Below, piece by piece: positions 50,083-58,580 of a DNA stretch of 64,000 nt. The stretch covers positions 372,001 through 436,000 of the forward strand of contig NZ_JBDPLZ010000003.1 in NCBI RefSeq assembly GCF_039871655.1, given 5' to 3'. The translations under genes were made by a program, and so were the position numbers. Within the stretch, counting starts at the first letter, position 1; every line of letters begins with the position of its first letter. The notes under the pieces are model-generated. The model was not told the origin of the DNA. It saw only the letters and a list, made by a program, of their open reading frames with translations, and ran no database searches. This DNA comes from Actinocorallia sp039871655. GTDB lineage: Bacteria > Actinomycetota > Actinomycetes > Streptosporangiales > Streptosporangiaceae.

Positions 50083-50865
50083 TCATTCCACCAGCTCGAC
50101 CAGGTCCGCCACCGAGTCGAAGACATAGGACGGCCGATAGGGGAAACGCTCGATCTCGTGTCTGCGGGTCACCCCCGACAGCACCAGCACCGTCTCCATG
50201 CCCGCCTCCATTCCCGAGACCACGTCGGTGTCCATCCGGTCCCCGATCATCACGGCCGCCTCACTGTGCCCGCCCATCTGGCGGATGGCGCTGCGCATCA
50301 TCAGCGGGTTGGGCTTGCCCACGAAGTAGGGCAGCACCCCGGTCGCCTTCGTGATCATCGCGGCGACCGCGCCGCACGCCGGCAGCGAACCCTCCTGCGA
50401 GGGGCCGACGGGGTCGGGGTTGGTGCAGATGAACCGGGCGCCCCGCTCGATCAGCCGCACCGCCCGGGTGATCTGGTCGAAGCTGTAGTTGCGGGTCTCC
50501 CCCAGCACCACGTACTCGGGGTTCAGGTCGGTCAGGATGTAGCCGACCTGGTGCAGCGCCGTCGTCAGCCCCGCCTCTCCGATGACGTAGGCGGTGCCGT
50601 GGGGCCGCTGGTCGGCCAGGAACTTGGCCGTGGCCAGCGCCGACGTCCAGATCCACTCCGGCTTGACGTCCAGGCCCGCCGCGGCCAGCCGGGCCGACAG
50701 ATCGCGCGGGGTGTACAGCGAGTTGTTCGTCAGCACCAGCAGCCGCCTGCCGGAAGAGACGATCTTGGACAGGAAGGCCTCGGCGCCGGCGACGGGCGTC
50801 CCCTCGTGCACCAGGACCCCGTCCATGTCCGACAGCCAGTACTCGATCGTCTTCAGCTCCCTCAT
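50083..50865 (-). CDS. HAD-IIA family phosphatase (NagD-like)
   Basis: A 260-residue HAD-IIA hydrolase: IEYWLSDMDGVLVHEGTPVAGA (motif I with DMDG), LVLTNNSLYTPRDLSARL (motif II TNN), GVLPYFVGKPNPLMMRSA (motif III Lys), AVMIGDRMDTDVVSGMEAG (motif IV). NagD-like enzymes dephosphorylate nucleotides or sugar phosphates. ATG at 50865 has TGAGG-like sequence upstream; a longer frame to 50937 is not supported. Confidence 0.9.
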   Translation of the reverse strand: MRELKTIEYWLSDMDGVLVHEGTPVAGAEAFLSKIVSSGRRLLVLTNNSLYTPRDLSARLAAAGLDVKPEWIWTSALATAKFLADQRPHGTAYVIGEAGLTTALHQVGYILTDLNPEYVVLGETRNYSFDQITRAVRLIERGARFICTNPDPVGPSQEGSLPACGAVAAMITKATGVLPYFVGKPNPLMMRSAIRQMGGHSEAAVMIGDRMDTDVVSGMEAGMETVLVLSGVTRRHEIERFPYRPSYVFDSVADLVELVE

Positions 50866-51027
50866 GCCTGCATTCTCGCAGCCCACGCCCTGCGGCTTGA
50901 GGTGACGCGAGGCCGGGCCTTGAGGCCCGGCCTTCATCCATGACCGCCCGACCGGGGGTGCGCTGCTGGATGGATTCTCCAGTGGCAGCGTGTGGCCGCA
51001 GGCGTCGGTGGCGGACTCGGCCGGTCC

Positions 51028-51618
51028 TCAGGCGGCGCCCAGGAGGAGTTTCACCTGGGAGAAGAGCGGTTGAAGGATGCCGGGGTCGTTCGTGACCTTG
51101 GCGAACAGGACCATGCCTTCAAGGTGGGCGATCACCGAGCGGGCCAGGTCCCGGCCCGACGCGGCGATCTCGCCGGACGCCGCCGCATCGTCCAGAAGCA
51201 ATGCGACGAGGGAGATCTGCTCGTTGAAGATGTCGTCCAGCTTGGCCTGGACGACATGGTCTTGGGCGCTGAGCTCCAGGGCGAGATTGCCGATCAGGCA
51301 GCCGTTCACCACGCCGGTCCTGGCCTTGGCCTCGCATTGAGCGTCGCTCTGCACAGTCAGCAGCGACTGGAGGCGGTCGAGCGCGGAGCCGTCTCCCCGG
51401 AGCACGGCCAGCCAGTTCTCGCGCTGCCTCGCCCAGTAGACATCCAGGACCTCGAGGGTCAGGGCCTGTTTCGATGCGAAGAAGTGGTAGAAGCTGCCCT
51501 TCTTGACATCGGCTGCGGCGCAGATGTCGGCCACGCCGAGCGCCGCGTAGCCGCGAGCCTGTATGAGTTCGATGGTCGTGGTCACCAGCCGGTCGCGCGC
51601 GTCACTCGTTCTGCCCAT
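51028..51618 (-). CDS. TetR family repressor of the flavodoxin/NMO pair
   Basis: A 196-residue TetR starting MGRTSDARDRLVTTTIELIQARGYAALGVADICAAADVKKGSFYHFFASKQALTLEVLD. The KKGSFYHFF recognition helix and C-terminal domain are LmrA/YxaF- or AcrR-like. It is divergent from the flavodoxin gene; the 44-bp inverted repeat at 51629-51672 fills the intergenic promoter, only 10 nt from its start. A redox- or quinone-responsive repressor is likely by context. Confidence 0.88.
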   Translation of the reverse strand: MGRTSDARDRLVTTTIELIQARGYAALGVADICAAADVKKGSFYHFFASKQALTLEVLDVYWARQRENWLAVLRGDGSALDRLQSLLTVQSDAQCEAKARTGVVNGCLIGNLALELSAQDHVVQAKLDDIFNEQISLVALLLDDAAASGEIAASGRDLARSVIAHLEGMVLFAKVTNDPGILQPLFSQVKLLLGAA

Positions 51619-51628
51619 GACCACCATC

Positions 51629-51672
51629 CTAGACGACCGGTCAACTTGCTAAATAGTTGACCGGTCGTCTAG
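51629..51672. promoter_or_regulatory. 44-bp inverted repeat operator
   Basis: Arm 1 CTAGACGACCGGTCAACT (51629-51646), 8-nt spacer, and its exact complement at 51655-51672. Each arm itself contains the self-complementary GACCGGTC, so two TetR dimers may bind. It covers both divergent promoters. Confidence 0.85.
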
Positions 51673-51703
51673 AATCTCCTCGCCTTGACAGGAAGGAAAG
51701 ACC

Positions 51704-52168
51704 ATGAGCATCAAGGTTGTGATCGCTTTCCACAGCGGCTACGGGCACACCGCACGCCAGGCGGCGGCCGTGGCCGCGGGAGTGGACTCGGTCGACGGCG
51801 CCGAAGCCGAACTGCGCGACGTGACCGTCCTCGACCAGTCCCTCTGGGACACCCTGGCCGCGGCGGACGCGATCGTCTTCGGCTCGCCCACCTATTTCGG
51901 CAGCACCTCGTCGTCCTTCCAGGCGTTCGCCGAGGCGGCGGCACCGATCTGGCAGGCGCAGGGATGGAAGGACAAGCTCGCCGCCGGCTTCCCCAACTCG
52001 GCCGGCGCGAACGGCAACAAGGACAACGTGCTGACGAGTATGGTCGTCCTCGCCGCGCAGCACGGCATGACCTGGGTGCCGCTCGGTCTGCCGCCGGGAT
52101 GGATCTACTCGTCGCGGGGCTCCTGCGAGGAGCTCAACCGGCTCGGCGGCTTCCTCGGCGCGTCCTGA
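51704..52168 (+). CDS. Flavodoxin-family NAD(P)H-dependent FMN reductase (WrbA-like)
   Basis: A 154-residue flavodoxin-fold protein: VVIAFHSGYGHTARQAAAVAAGV (FMN phosphate loop), AIVFGSPTYFGSTSSSFQAF, and NKDNVLTSMVVLAAQHGMTWVPLG. WrbA-type quinone reductases share these features. The protein is shorter than WrbA (about 198). Overlaps the nitronate monooxygenase start by one base. Probably protects against quinones or nitro compounds, consistent with its TetR control. Confidence 0.85.
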   Translation: MSIKVVIAFHSGYGHTARQAAAVAAGVDSVDGAEAELRDVTVLDQSLWDTLAAADAIVFGSPTYFGSTSSSFQAFAEAAAPIWQAQGWKDKLAAGFPNSAGANGNKDNVLTSMVVLAAQHGMTWVPLGLPPGWIYSSRGSCEELNRLGGFLGAS

Positions 52169-53196
52169 TGAACACCCTCACGCGCCTGCTCGGCGTCCGC
52201 TTCCCGATCATCCAGGGCCCGTTCGGCGGTGGATACTCCACCGTCCGCCTCGCCGCCGCGGTCTCAGAGGCCGGAGGCCTCGGCTCGTTCGGCGCCCATG
52301 TCCTGACCCCGCCCCAGATCACCGACCTGGTCGGTGAGCTCCGCAAGGCGACGTCCCGGCCCTTCGCCGTCAACCTCTGGGTTCCGCAGGAAGGCGAGCC
52401 TTCGGACTTCGCGCCGCAGGACGTCGCCCGCCTCCAGCCGTACTACGACCGGCTGGGGGTCGCCGCTCCTTCAGAGTCCTACCGCGGTCCGACGTTCGAC
52501 GACCAGGTCCGCGCGCTCCTCGACGCCGCTCCGCCGGTCATCAGCTTCGTCATGGGCGTCCCGCCGTCCGGCGTCATGACCGAGGCCAGGCAGCGGGGGA
52601 TCATCACGATCGGCACCGCGACCACCCGCCAGGAGGCGGTGGCTCTGGAGAAGGCCGGCCTGGACGCGGTCGTCGCCTCAGGCAGCGACGCCGGAGGCCA
52701 CCGCGGCTCCTGGCTCCGTCCGGTCACCGAATCCCTGGTCGGCACGTTCTCCCTCATCCCGCAGATCGCCGACGCCGTCGGCATCCCGGTCATCGCTGCG
52801 GGAGGCATCGCCGACCCTCGCGGCGTCCGCGCCGCGCTGGCCCTCGGCGCCGACGGAGTCCAGGTCGGCACCGGCTTCCTGGCCACCGACGAATCCGGCG
52901 CGAGCCAGATCCACAAGGAATCGCTCCCTGCGGCCGAGTCCACCCTCCTGACCCGCCTGTTCTCCGGGCGCCCCGCACGCGCGATCCCGAACCGCTTCAC
53001 CCGGGAGATGGCCGATCACGAATCGTCCGTGCCCGGCTACCCCGTTCAGAACGCCCTGATGCTCCCGATCCGCCAAGCCTCCGGCGCCGCCGCCGACCCC
53101 GACTACGTCAATCTCTGGTCGGGCCAGGCCGGCTCCCTGGTCCGTTCCCGACCGGCCGCCGACTACCTGGCCGAACTCACCGCAGGCCTCCAGTAG
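52168..53196 (+). CDS. Nitronate monooxygenase (2-nitropropane dioxygenase-like)
   Basis: A 342-residue FMN TIM-barrel protein: MNTLTRLLGVRFPIIQGPFG, AVNLWVP, ITIGTATTRQEAVALEKAGLDAVVASGSDAGGHRGSW (FMN-site motif with the His), VIAAGGIADPRGVRAALALGADGVQVGTGFLATDES, MPI-type C-terminal. Class I NMOs detoxify nitronates. It is translationally coupled to the flavodoxin and shares its operator. Confidence 0.88.
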   Translation: MNTLTRLLGVRFPIIQGPFGGGYSTVRLAAAVSEAGGLGSFGAHVLTPPQITDLVGELRKATSRPFAVNLWVPQEGEPSDFAPQDVARLQPYYDRLGVAAPSESYRGPTFDDQVRALLDAAPPVISFVMGVPPSGVMTEARQRGIITIGTATTRQEAVALEKAGLDAVVASGSDAGGHRGSWLRPVTESLVGTFSLIPQIADAVGIPVIAAGGIADPRGVRAALALGADGVQVGTGFLATDESGASQIHKESLPAAESTLLTRLFSGRPARAIPNRFTREMADHESSVPGYPVQNALMLPIRQASGAAADPDYVNLWSGQAGSLVRSRPAADYLAELTAGLQ

Positions 53197-53355
53197 CGGC
53201 CCCCCGGGAACGGTCACCGAATCCCTTCGGACGCCCACGAAAGTTCGTCTCTGGATCGGCCCCGGGATCAGCCCGCAGACGTCGAGGTCCACCACGTCAC
53301 GCTCGACCTCGCCCGCTGGTCGCGCGGCCACCGCGACCTGCTGGCCGACCTGTGA

Positions 53356-53544
53356 TCACAGCTCGTCGGGGGCCGGGATGGTCAGGCGGGAGACGGCCTC
53401 CTGGCGGACCCGCTCGGGCCGCCGGTCGTAGCGGGAGGTGGTGACCGGGGAGGCGTGCCCGGCCAGCACCTGGACGGTGGCCAGATCGGCGCCGGTGTCG
53501 AGCAGGTCGCCGATGAAGGTGCGGCGGAAACAGGGGGCCCGCAA
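53356..53544 (-). pseudogene. C-terminal fragment of a tyrosine recombinase
   Basis: The frame ends with RRTFIGDLLDTGADLATVQV, then LAGHASPVTTSRYDRRPERV: the RxxF of box II, the conserved GH, and the nucleophile Tyr within TTSRYDRR are the right distances apart for XerC/phage integrases. The N-terminal arm-binding and core parts are absent. A remnant of a mobile element, inert as it stands. Confidence 0.7.
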
Positions 53545-53556
53545 CTCATGGCATTG

Positions 53557-54186
53557 CTATGGCGCGGAGTTCTCTGGGACTGATGGCCAGCGGGCGTCGA
53601 GGAGGAAGCGGGCGAACCAGCGGCGGAGGTAGGCGCGGAATTCGTCGGGCGTGCGTGACGGACCGGTGTCGATGACGAAGGACTGCAGGAGGCGGAGCAT
53701 GAGTTCGACGAGTTCGTCGAGGTCGGTGTCGGTATAGCCGCGCTCGGTCCAGTCGATGGTGAAGCGGGTGAGGATGGTGCGGCCGAAGGCCATCGCGGTG
53801 GGTGAGGTGATGCCCTGGGTGAAGGTGCCGGTGTGGCCGCTGGCCAGCAGGATCCCCAGGTACGGTTCGTGCGGCAGCCGGTCGAGGGTGTAGTAGAAGC
53901 CCTCGGCCAGAATCTCGGCGTCCTCCTCCAGCGGCGCGACGTGGGCGGCGAGGGCGTCGAGGAAGCCGCCGACGGCGTGCTGGGCGGTGGCCACGAGGAG
54001 TTCCTCGGTGCCGGCGAAGTAGAAGTAGACCGTCTGCCGGGTGACGCCCAGATCCTTGGCGACGTCGGCCAGCCGTGTCCTGGATCCGTACCGGTCGATG
54101 CACCGCATCGCCGCGCCGATGATCCTCTCCCTGGCTTCGGCGTCATCGCACGGCGGGGCACCCCGCCACCCATGGGTTCTCACCAT
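53557..54186 (-). CDS. TetR family repressor of the Rieske oxygenase genes
   Basis: A 209-residue TetR from the ATG at 54186 (MVRTHGWRGAPPCDDAEARE). HTH: RIIGAAMRCIDRYGSRTRLADVAKDLGVTRQTVYFYFAGTEELLVATAQH. It is divergent from the Rieske gene at 54308, with a compound palindrome at 54278-54305 covering that promoter. Directly downstream is the integrase fragment. A larger in-frame extension (to 54420) would cover the operator and is rejected. Confidence 0.88.
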   Translation of the reverse strand: MVRTHGWRGAPPCDDAEARERIIGAAMRCIDRYGSRTRLADVAKDLGVTRQTVYFYFAGTEELLVATAQHAVGGFLDALAAHVAPLEEDAEILAEGFYYTLDRLPHEPYLGILLASGHTGTFTQGITSPTAMAFGRTILTRFTIDWTERGYTDTDLDELVELMLRLLQSFVIDTGPSRTPDEFRAYLRRWFARFLLDARWPSVPENSAP

Positions 54187-54277
54187 CCCGCCGTACCCGC
54201 AGACGTCTCGACCATGTTCATGCCGACCAGGGTGGCACGGATCGGATCGATCAGCGATCTCCCGCTCCCCTTGACTA

Positions 54278-54305
54278 GACGACTCAACATATATGTATGG
54301 TCGTC
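54278..54305. promoter_or_regulatory. 28-bp compound palindrome operator of the Rieske operon
   Basis: GACGAC, 3 nt, ACATATATGT, 3 nt, GTCGTC: outer arms and inner palindrome are both perfect. It ends 2 nt before the Rieske ATG at 54308 and lies just after a TTGACT -35-like box at 54271, so binding would block transcription. Confidence 0.8.
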
Positions 54306-54307
54306 CT

Positions 54308-55498
54308 ATGACTTTGATCGCCACACCCCCGGGGCAGACCCCCACCCCGCTGGACGCGTCACTGACCGAGCGCGCCCTGGACCTCGCGGTGCGCAAGACC
54401 ACGCAGATGGCGGCCGACACCCTGGCGGTACCGCTGTCCTACTACCGCGACCCCGACCTGTACGAGCGCGAACTCGCGATCCTCAAGCGCACCCCGCTCG
54501 CCATCGGACAGAGCGCCCAGCTCACCGAGCCGCACGCCTACTTCGTCCGCACGGTCCTAGGCGTCTCGCTGCTCGTCACCCGCGACGCCGACGGCCAGGC
54601 CCACGTCTTCCTCAACTACTGCCGCCACCGCGGCGCCCGTCCCGCGCAGGGCGAAGGCACCTCCCGCCGTTTCACCTGCCCCTACCACGCCTGGTCCTAC
54701 GACACGAAAGGCTGCCTGGCGTCCTTCCCCGGCCGCGACGGATTCCCCGGCATGGACAAGAGCGACTACGGCCTCGTCGAACTCCCCTCGGAGGAACGCC
54801 ACGGGTTCGTGTGGGCGGTCCTGACCGCCGGCGCGCCCCTGGACCTGGACGCTCACCTCGGCCCCCTGGACGCCGAGCTCGCCCAGTGGGGATACGCCGA
54901 CTACGGCTACCTGACCGCACGCGAGTTCACCTCCGGCGTGAGCTGGAAGGGCGCCCTGGAAGCGTTCGCCGAGGGCTACCACTTCCCCTTCGTCCACGGC
55001 CAGAGCGTGATCGGCCAGAACACCCTGCCTAACACCTCGATCCATGACGTGTTCGGCCGCCACCACCGGATGAGCTTCCCCTTCAACTGGATCACCGCCC
55101 TCACCGGCGACCCCGACGCCGACCGCAGCCCGAGCGCGAACATGGGCGTCATCTACTGGATCTTCCCGAACCTCATCCTGGCCAACAGCATGATCGGCGT
55201 GGAGATCATCGACCTGCTCCCGCACGACGGGCCGACCACCTGCACGGTCCGACACAGCTGGATGGGCATCACCCCCGCCGCGGACGACGCGACCCTGGCC
55301 ATGTACCAGGACGTGTACGAGAACGTCCACGCCGCCGTCCGCGACGAGGACTTCCTCATGTTGCCCAGCTGCGGCGACGGGGTGCGCAACGGCCAGCACG
55401 ACCACATGCTCATCGGCCGCAACGAGATCGGCGTCCAGCACATGATCCACACCATGGCCGACGTCCTCGACATCGACCTCGGCACCGAACGCCCTTGA
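54308..55498 (+). CDS. Rieske non-heme iron oxygenase, alpha subunit
   Basis: A 396-residue protein. The Rieske [2Fe-2S] ligands are Cys105 and His107 (NYCRHRGA) and Cys124 and His127 (FTCPYHAWSYDTKG). The catalytic domain has AFAEGYHFPFVHGQ with the two His iron ligands. Family members hydroxylate aromatic rings, quaternary amines or steroids; the ferredoxin reductase partner is not adjacent. The TetR palindrome sits in its promoter. The ATG at 54308 has a weak ribosome site, and an upstream in-frame ATG at 54293 lies in the operator. Confidence 0.9.
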   Translation: MTLIATPPGQTPTPLDASLTERALDLAVRKTTQMAADTLAVPLSYYRDPDLYERELAILKRTPLAIGQSAQLTEPHAYFVRTVLGVSLLVTRDADGQAHVFLNYCRHRGARPAQGEGTSRRFTCPYHAWSYDTKGCLASFPGRDGFPGMDKSDYGLVELPSEERHGFVWAVLTAGAPLDLDAHLGPLDAELAQWGYADYGYLTAREFTSGVSWKGALEAFAEGYHFPFVHGQSVIGQNTLPNTSIHDVFGRHHRMSFPFNWITALTGDPDADRSPSANMGVIYWIFPNLILANSMIGVEIIDLLPHDGPTTCTVRHSWMGITPAADDATLAMYQDVYENVHAAVRDEDFLMLPSCGDGVRNGQHDHMLIGRNEIGVQHMIHTMADVLDIDLGTERP

Positions 55499-55604
55499 GG
55501 CTTTCGGCTCCCGCGTGGAACGCCCTGAGGCCGACTTCAGTTCGCCGCGGACCTCGCGAACACCCACTTCCAGCAAGTGCCAGCACGAAGGGACTCCCAC
55601 CCCG

Positions 55605-56114
55605 ATGGGCCGATTCTCTCTTCCCGACGAAGCTCCCCAGGGCCTCGACTCCCCGATGACCGCACGCGCGATCAAGGTCATGTCCCGCGTCCAGGTGAAG
55701 CTCTTCAAGCTCACCAACGGACGCGTCGGCAGCAGATGGCGGGTCGGCGCCGGATTCAACAAACCCGTCCCGACCCTTCTCCTGGAGCACCGGGGACGCA
55801 AGTCCGGACGGCTGTTCACCACCCCGCTGCTGTTCCTCGCCGACGGGACGGACCTTGTCGTCGTCGCCTCGCAAGGCGGCCTGCCGAAGAACCCGCAGTG
55901 GTACCACAACCTCACCGCGAACCCGGAGACCAAGGTCCACCTCCGCGGACGTCGCGATATCGCCGTCGTGGCACGCGAGGCGACCGGGCGGGAACGCGCC
56001 GTCCTGTGGCCCCGCTTGGTCGAGCTCTACGCGGACTTCGCGAAATACGCTGCTTGGGCGGATCGGGAGATTCCCGTCGTCATCCTCACGCCTCGCACCG
56101 GTGGCGCCTCATGA
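55605..56114 (+). CDS. F420-dependent nitroreductase (DDN) family protein
   Basis: A 169-residue deazaflavin-dependent nitroreductase: a basic N-terminal helix, LFKLTNGRVGSRWRVGAGFNKPVPTLLLEHRGRKSGRLFTTPLLFLADGTDLVVVASQGGLPKNPQWYHNLTANPETKVHL, the standard signature including the GGxxxNPxWYxNL loop that contacts F420. It follows the Rieske gene by 106 nt on the same strand and may share the promoter. It reduces quinones or other acceptors with F420H2. Confidence 0.85.
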   Translation: MGRFSLPDEAPQGLDSPMTARAIKVMSRVQVKLFKLTNGRVGSRWRVGAGFNKPVPTLLLEHRGRKSGRLFTTPLLFLADGTDLVVVASQGGLPKNPQWYHNLTANPETKVHLRGRRDIAVVAREATGRERAVLWPRLVELYADFAKYAAWADREIPVVILTPRTGGAS

Positions 56115-56187
56115 GCGAGATACCGCCGGCGACCAATAGGAGTTCCGGGCCTGCTCCTGGTACCGCGACCACCGGCACGGCCTCCTT

Positions 56188-57147
56188 TCACGGTTGACGG
56201 GCACGGAAGTGCACCTGGCTGGCGTCGTAAACGAAGTCCATCCCACGATCATCATCGCACCGCCGCCCGACCTGTGAATCTCGCGCCGACAGGATGCAAA
56301 GGGCGGCGACCAGGGATCCGCCCGCGACCTCCTGAACAACGCTCCGGCCCTCGCCGACCAGGCCACGGCCGTCGGCTTCGGCGTGCTCCCAAAGCCGTCG
56401 CGCCAGCTCCGGGTCCTCCGAAGCCTTGGACCTGCCGACCGGTTTGGGGTGGCCCCGGATCTCACCGAGTCCGTCCGGGCCGACGTAGCCCCCCGGCTGC
56501 AGATCCTGGGTGGCCGCGTACAGGGCGGGCAGCGCGGCGCGGTCCGCCGGCTGGGCGACGCGCGAGACGAAGGGGCTCAGCAGCCGCTTGAACACGGGAT
56601 TCTCGACCGGGCTGCCCAGGTTGGTGTCGGCCCAGCCCGGGTGGGCGAGCTGGACGTCGACGCCGCGCCCCTTCTTCTCCAGGCGCCGGGAGAGCTTGGC
56701 TCCCCACAGCATGTCGGCGAGCTTCGACTGGCCGTAGGCCGCGGACCTCGTCCATTTGCGGGTGCGGAAGTCGGGGTCGTCGAAGTGGATCTTCGCCCTC
56801 TTGTGGATCATCGAGCCGAGGATCACCACCCGCTTCCGGACCCTCGGCAGCACCAGGCCGGTGAACAGGAACGGGCCGAGGAAGTTGACGGCGAGATGCA
56901 TCTCGAAGCCGTCGATGGTCTCGATCCGCCGGGGTGGGGACGTCCCGGCGTTGTTGACCAGCACGTCGACGTCACCGGCCCGGGCCGCGGCGGCACGAAC
57001 ACCGCCGAGTTCCGCGAGACCGAGTTCCAGGACCTCGGCGTCGCCGAACTCCCGCGCGATCTGCGTGCCACGGGCAACGTCCCGCACCGCCAGGATCACG
57101 GGTGCGCCTTTGGCCGCTGCCTCACGCCTGTGCCCGTAGCCCGGCAA
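56188..57147 (-). pseudogene. SDR family oxidoreductase, N-terminally truncated and C-terminally disrupted
   Basis: The middle is a good classical SDR of the retinol-dehydrogenase-like type: PVILAVRDVARGTQIAREFG, VDVLVNNAGTSPPRR, DGFEMHLAVNFLGPFLFTGL, AAYGQSKLADML (YxxxK), AHPGWADTNLGSP. The N-terminal TGxxxGIG strand is missing, and the frame begins in unrelated MPGYGHRREAAAKG. The C-terminus after LWEHAEADGRGL runs into noncoding-like sequence. Probably inactive; it lies in the mosaic region 53.3-57.3 kb. Confidence 0.65.
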
Positions 57148-57918
57148 GCCCTTCGGCCCGGGTCCTGACCGCTTGTAGCAGACCGGGATAGACCCTGGGA
57201 CAGGGTCAGGTCGCGAGGCTGAGCGTCTGATCTGAGCTGGATACCAGCGGGCGAAGTCAGCGGCCAGGTCGTGGCTGATGACGTGGTTGACGGTGGCTTC
57301 GGCGGCGGCGCTGGAGATCGCCTCAACCTCAGGTGGTGATACCGGCCGGTAGAGGACGGGTATCCGGCGGTCGTGGTGAGGTGTCCGGAGCGCGTACCGG
57401 TGCGGCTGGGCGCGGCGTCGTCTCGTGGGTGGGAACGGCGGTGGAGGAGTCAGCTGTGAGGAATCCTGTCAATGATCTTCCATCTGTCGGTGGGGGATTC
57501 ACGGCCGAGAATGTAGCCGTAGTCGGCGACCGTCCCGGTCGTGTTCCTGCGGCACTCCTGTCGGTCCGGAAACCGCCGGGGACCGGGGAACAACGGGCGG
57601 TCGGGGTCTGTTGTGAAAGAGGTGGCCGGTGTGCTCGGTGTCCCCGGGCCTCACCTATCGCCTTCGCGGAATACCGTTCGGCTGGAGCCGCGTTGCGCTT
57701 ATCGCCGAGAGGCGACCCCACACACCGCGCCACCGACATGAGCGGCGCCTCGTCCGGGTCCCCCGGTGCGAGGCGCCGTTCCTTCTTCCCGGCCCGGCAA
57801 ACGTGAAACTATGTCACCTTCCGGCCAAAGCTGAGGAACTTTCGCCTATTGACGCATGGTTTGTCGCTTTTTACGTTCACGGTGACCCTTCATCCACCCC
57901 CGAAGGAGACCACCCCCC
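57148..57918. other. 770-nt region without an intact gene
   Basis: Open frames on the plus strand (57333-57806 and overlaps) match nothing I recognise. On the minus strand at about 57324-57190 the frame ISSAAAEATVNHVISHDL, then AADFARWYP, weakly resembles the C-terminus of ISKra4-type transposases (ESTVN..VS...RW.P). Right part: a terminator-like hairpin at 57743-57778, then an AT-rich leader of the secreted protein gene (TTGACG at 57850). Confidence 0.4.
57743..57778 (+). terminator. Terminator-like hairpin
   Basis: CGGCGCCTCG and CGAGGCGCCG form a perfect 10-bp stem with a 16-nt loop, followed by TTCCTTCTTCC. No recognisable gene ends just before it, so the transcript it stops is unknown. 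Confidence 0.5.
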
Positions 57919-58497
57919 ATGAACACCCTCCGCACGCTCACCGCCACGGCGGCCGCGGGCGCCACCGTCCTGGCACTCGCCAGCCCGGCCTCGGCGCTCT
58001 ACGCCGGCAACATCCAGGCGACCCTGCTGGGCACGATGAGCACCTCGCTCGGCGCCGGCTGCTCCACCTCCACCCTGAGCGGCAGCCTCGCCTCCGGCGG
58101 TGGGCTGACCATCTCCGGCGCGACCTTCGGCTCCTGCTCGGGCGCGACCGTCACCGCCCAGAACCTGTCGTGGACCGGCAGCATCACCGCCCCGGGCACC
58201 CCTCCCGCCGACGGCAAGGTGACCATCAACGGCTTCAAGATCAAGGCCGTGGCCATCATCGGCACCTGCTACTACGGCGGAAACCTCTCCGCCACGGCCT
58301 TCAACGGCACCAACCCCAACCGCCCCGTCACCAGCAACAACCAGTTCCAGATCTACCTGAACAACGCCAGCGCCAGCAAGCAGTCCGGCAGCAGCTTCCT
58401 GTGCCCCGGCAGCGCCAGCGTCACCGCGGCCTACCAGGTCCTGGGCGAGAGCAGCCCCGGCTCCGGCACCTACAACCAGACGATCAGCCTGCCCTGA
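57919..58497 (+). CDS. Small secreted four-cysteine protein (paralogue of 13918-14442)
   Basis: A 192-residue protein with signal peptide MNTLRTLTATAAAGATVLAL ending ASPASA (about residue 28). The mature region is Gly/Ser/Thr-rich with four cysteines in contexts AGCSTSTLSGS, GSCSGATV, GTCYYGGNLSAT and FLCPGSASVTAAY, which align one-to-one with those of the protein at 13918. It has a slightly longer C-terminus. Function unknown. GGAGAC ribosome site. Followed by a very strong terminator. Confidence 0.87.
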   Translation: MNTLRTLTATAAAGATVLALASPASALYAGNIQATLLGTMSTSLGAGCSTSTLSGSLASGGGLTISGATFGSCSGATVTAQNLSWTGSITAPGTPPADGKVTINGFKIKAVAIIGTCYYGGNLSATAFNGTNPNRPVTSNNQFQIYLNNASASKQSGSSFLCPGSASVTAAYQVLGESSPGSGTYNQTISLP

Positions 58498-58519
58498 TCC
58501 CCGTCCCCGATCCGTGAAG

Positions 58520-58562
58520 AAGGCCCGTCTTCGCTCTCCCGACAAGAGCGAAGACGGGCCTT
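58520..58562. terminator. 18-bp perfect-stem bidirectional terminator
   Basis: AAGGCCCGTCTTCGCTCT, 7-nt loop, and its exact complement. It lies between the convergent secreted-protein gene and the acyl-CoA dehydrogenase at 58581, with A/T ends on both sides, so it can serve both. Confidence 0.8.
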
Positions 58563-58580
58563 ACGTCCGGGTTCTCGGCG

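Noticed and set aside
53277..53355. A plus-strand fragment ending RWSRGHRDLLADL before 53355
   Set aside because: It looks protein-like but is too short to assign and has no start; possibly another gene remnant, not reported as a feature.
57333..57806. A 157-residue plus-strand protein
   Set aside because: No family resemblance, no ribosome site of note, Gly/Arg-rich composition, and it runs through the hairpin at 57743-57778.
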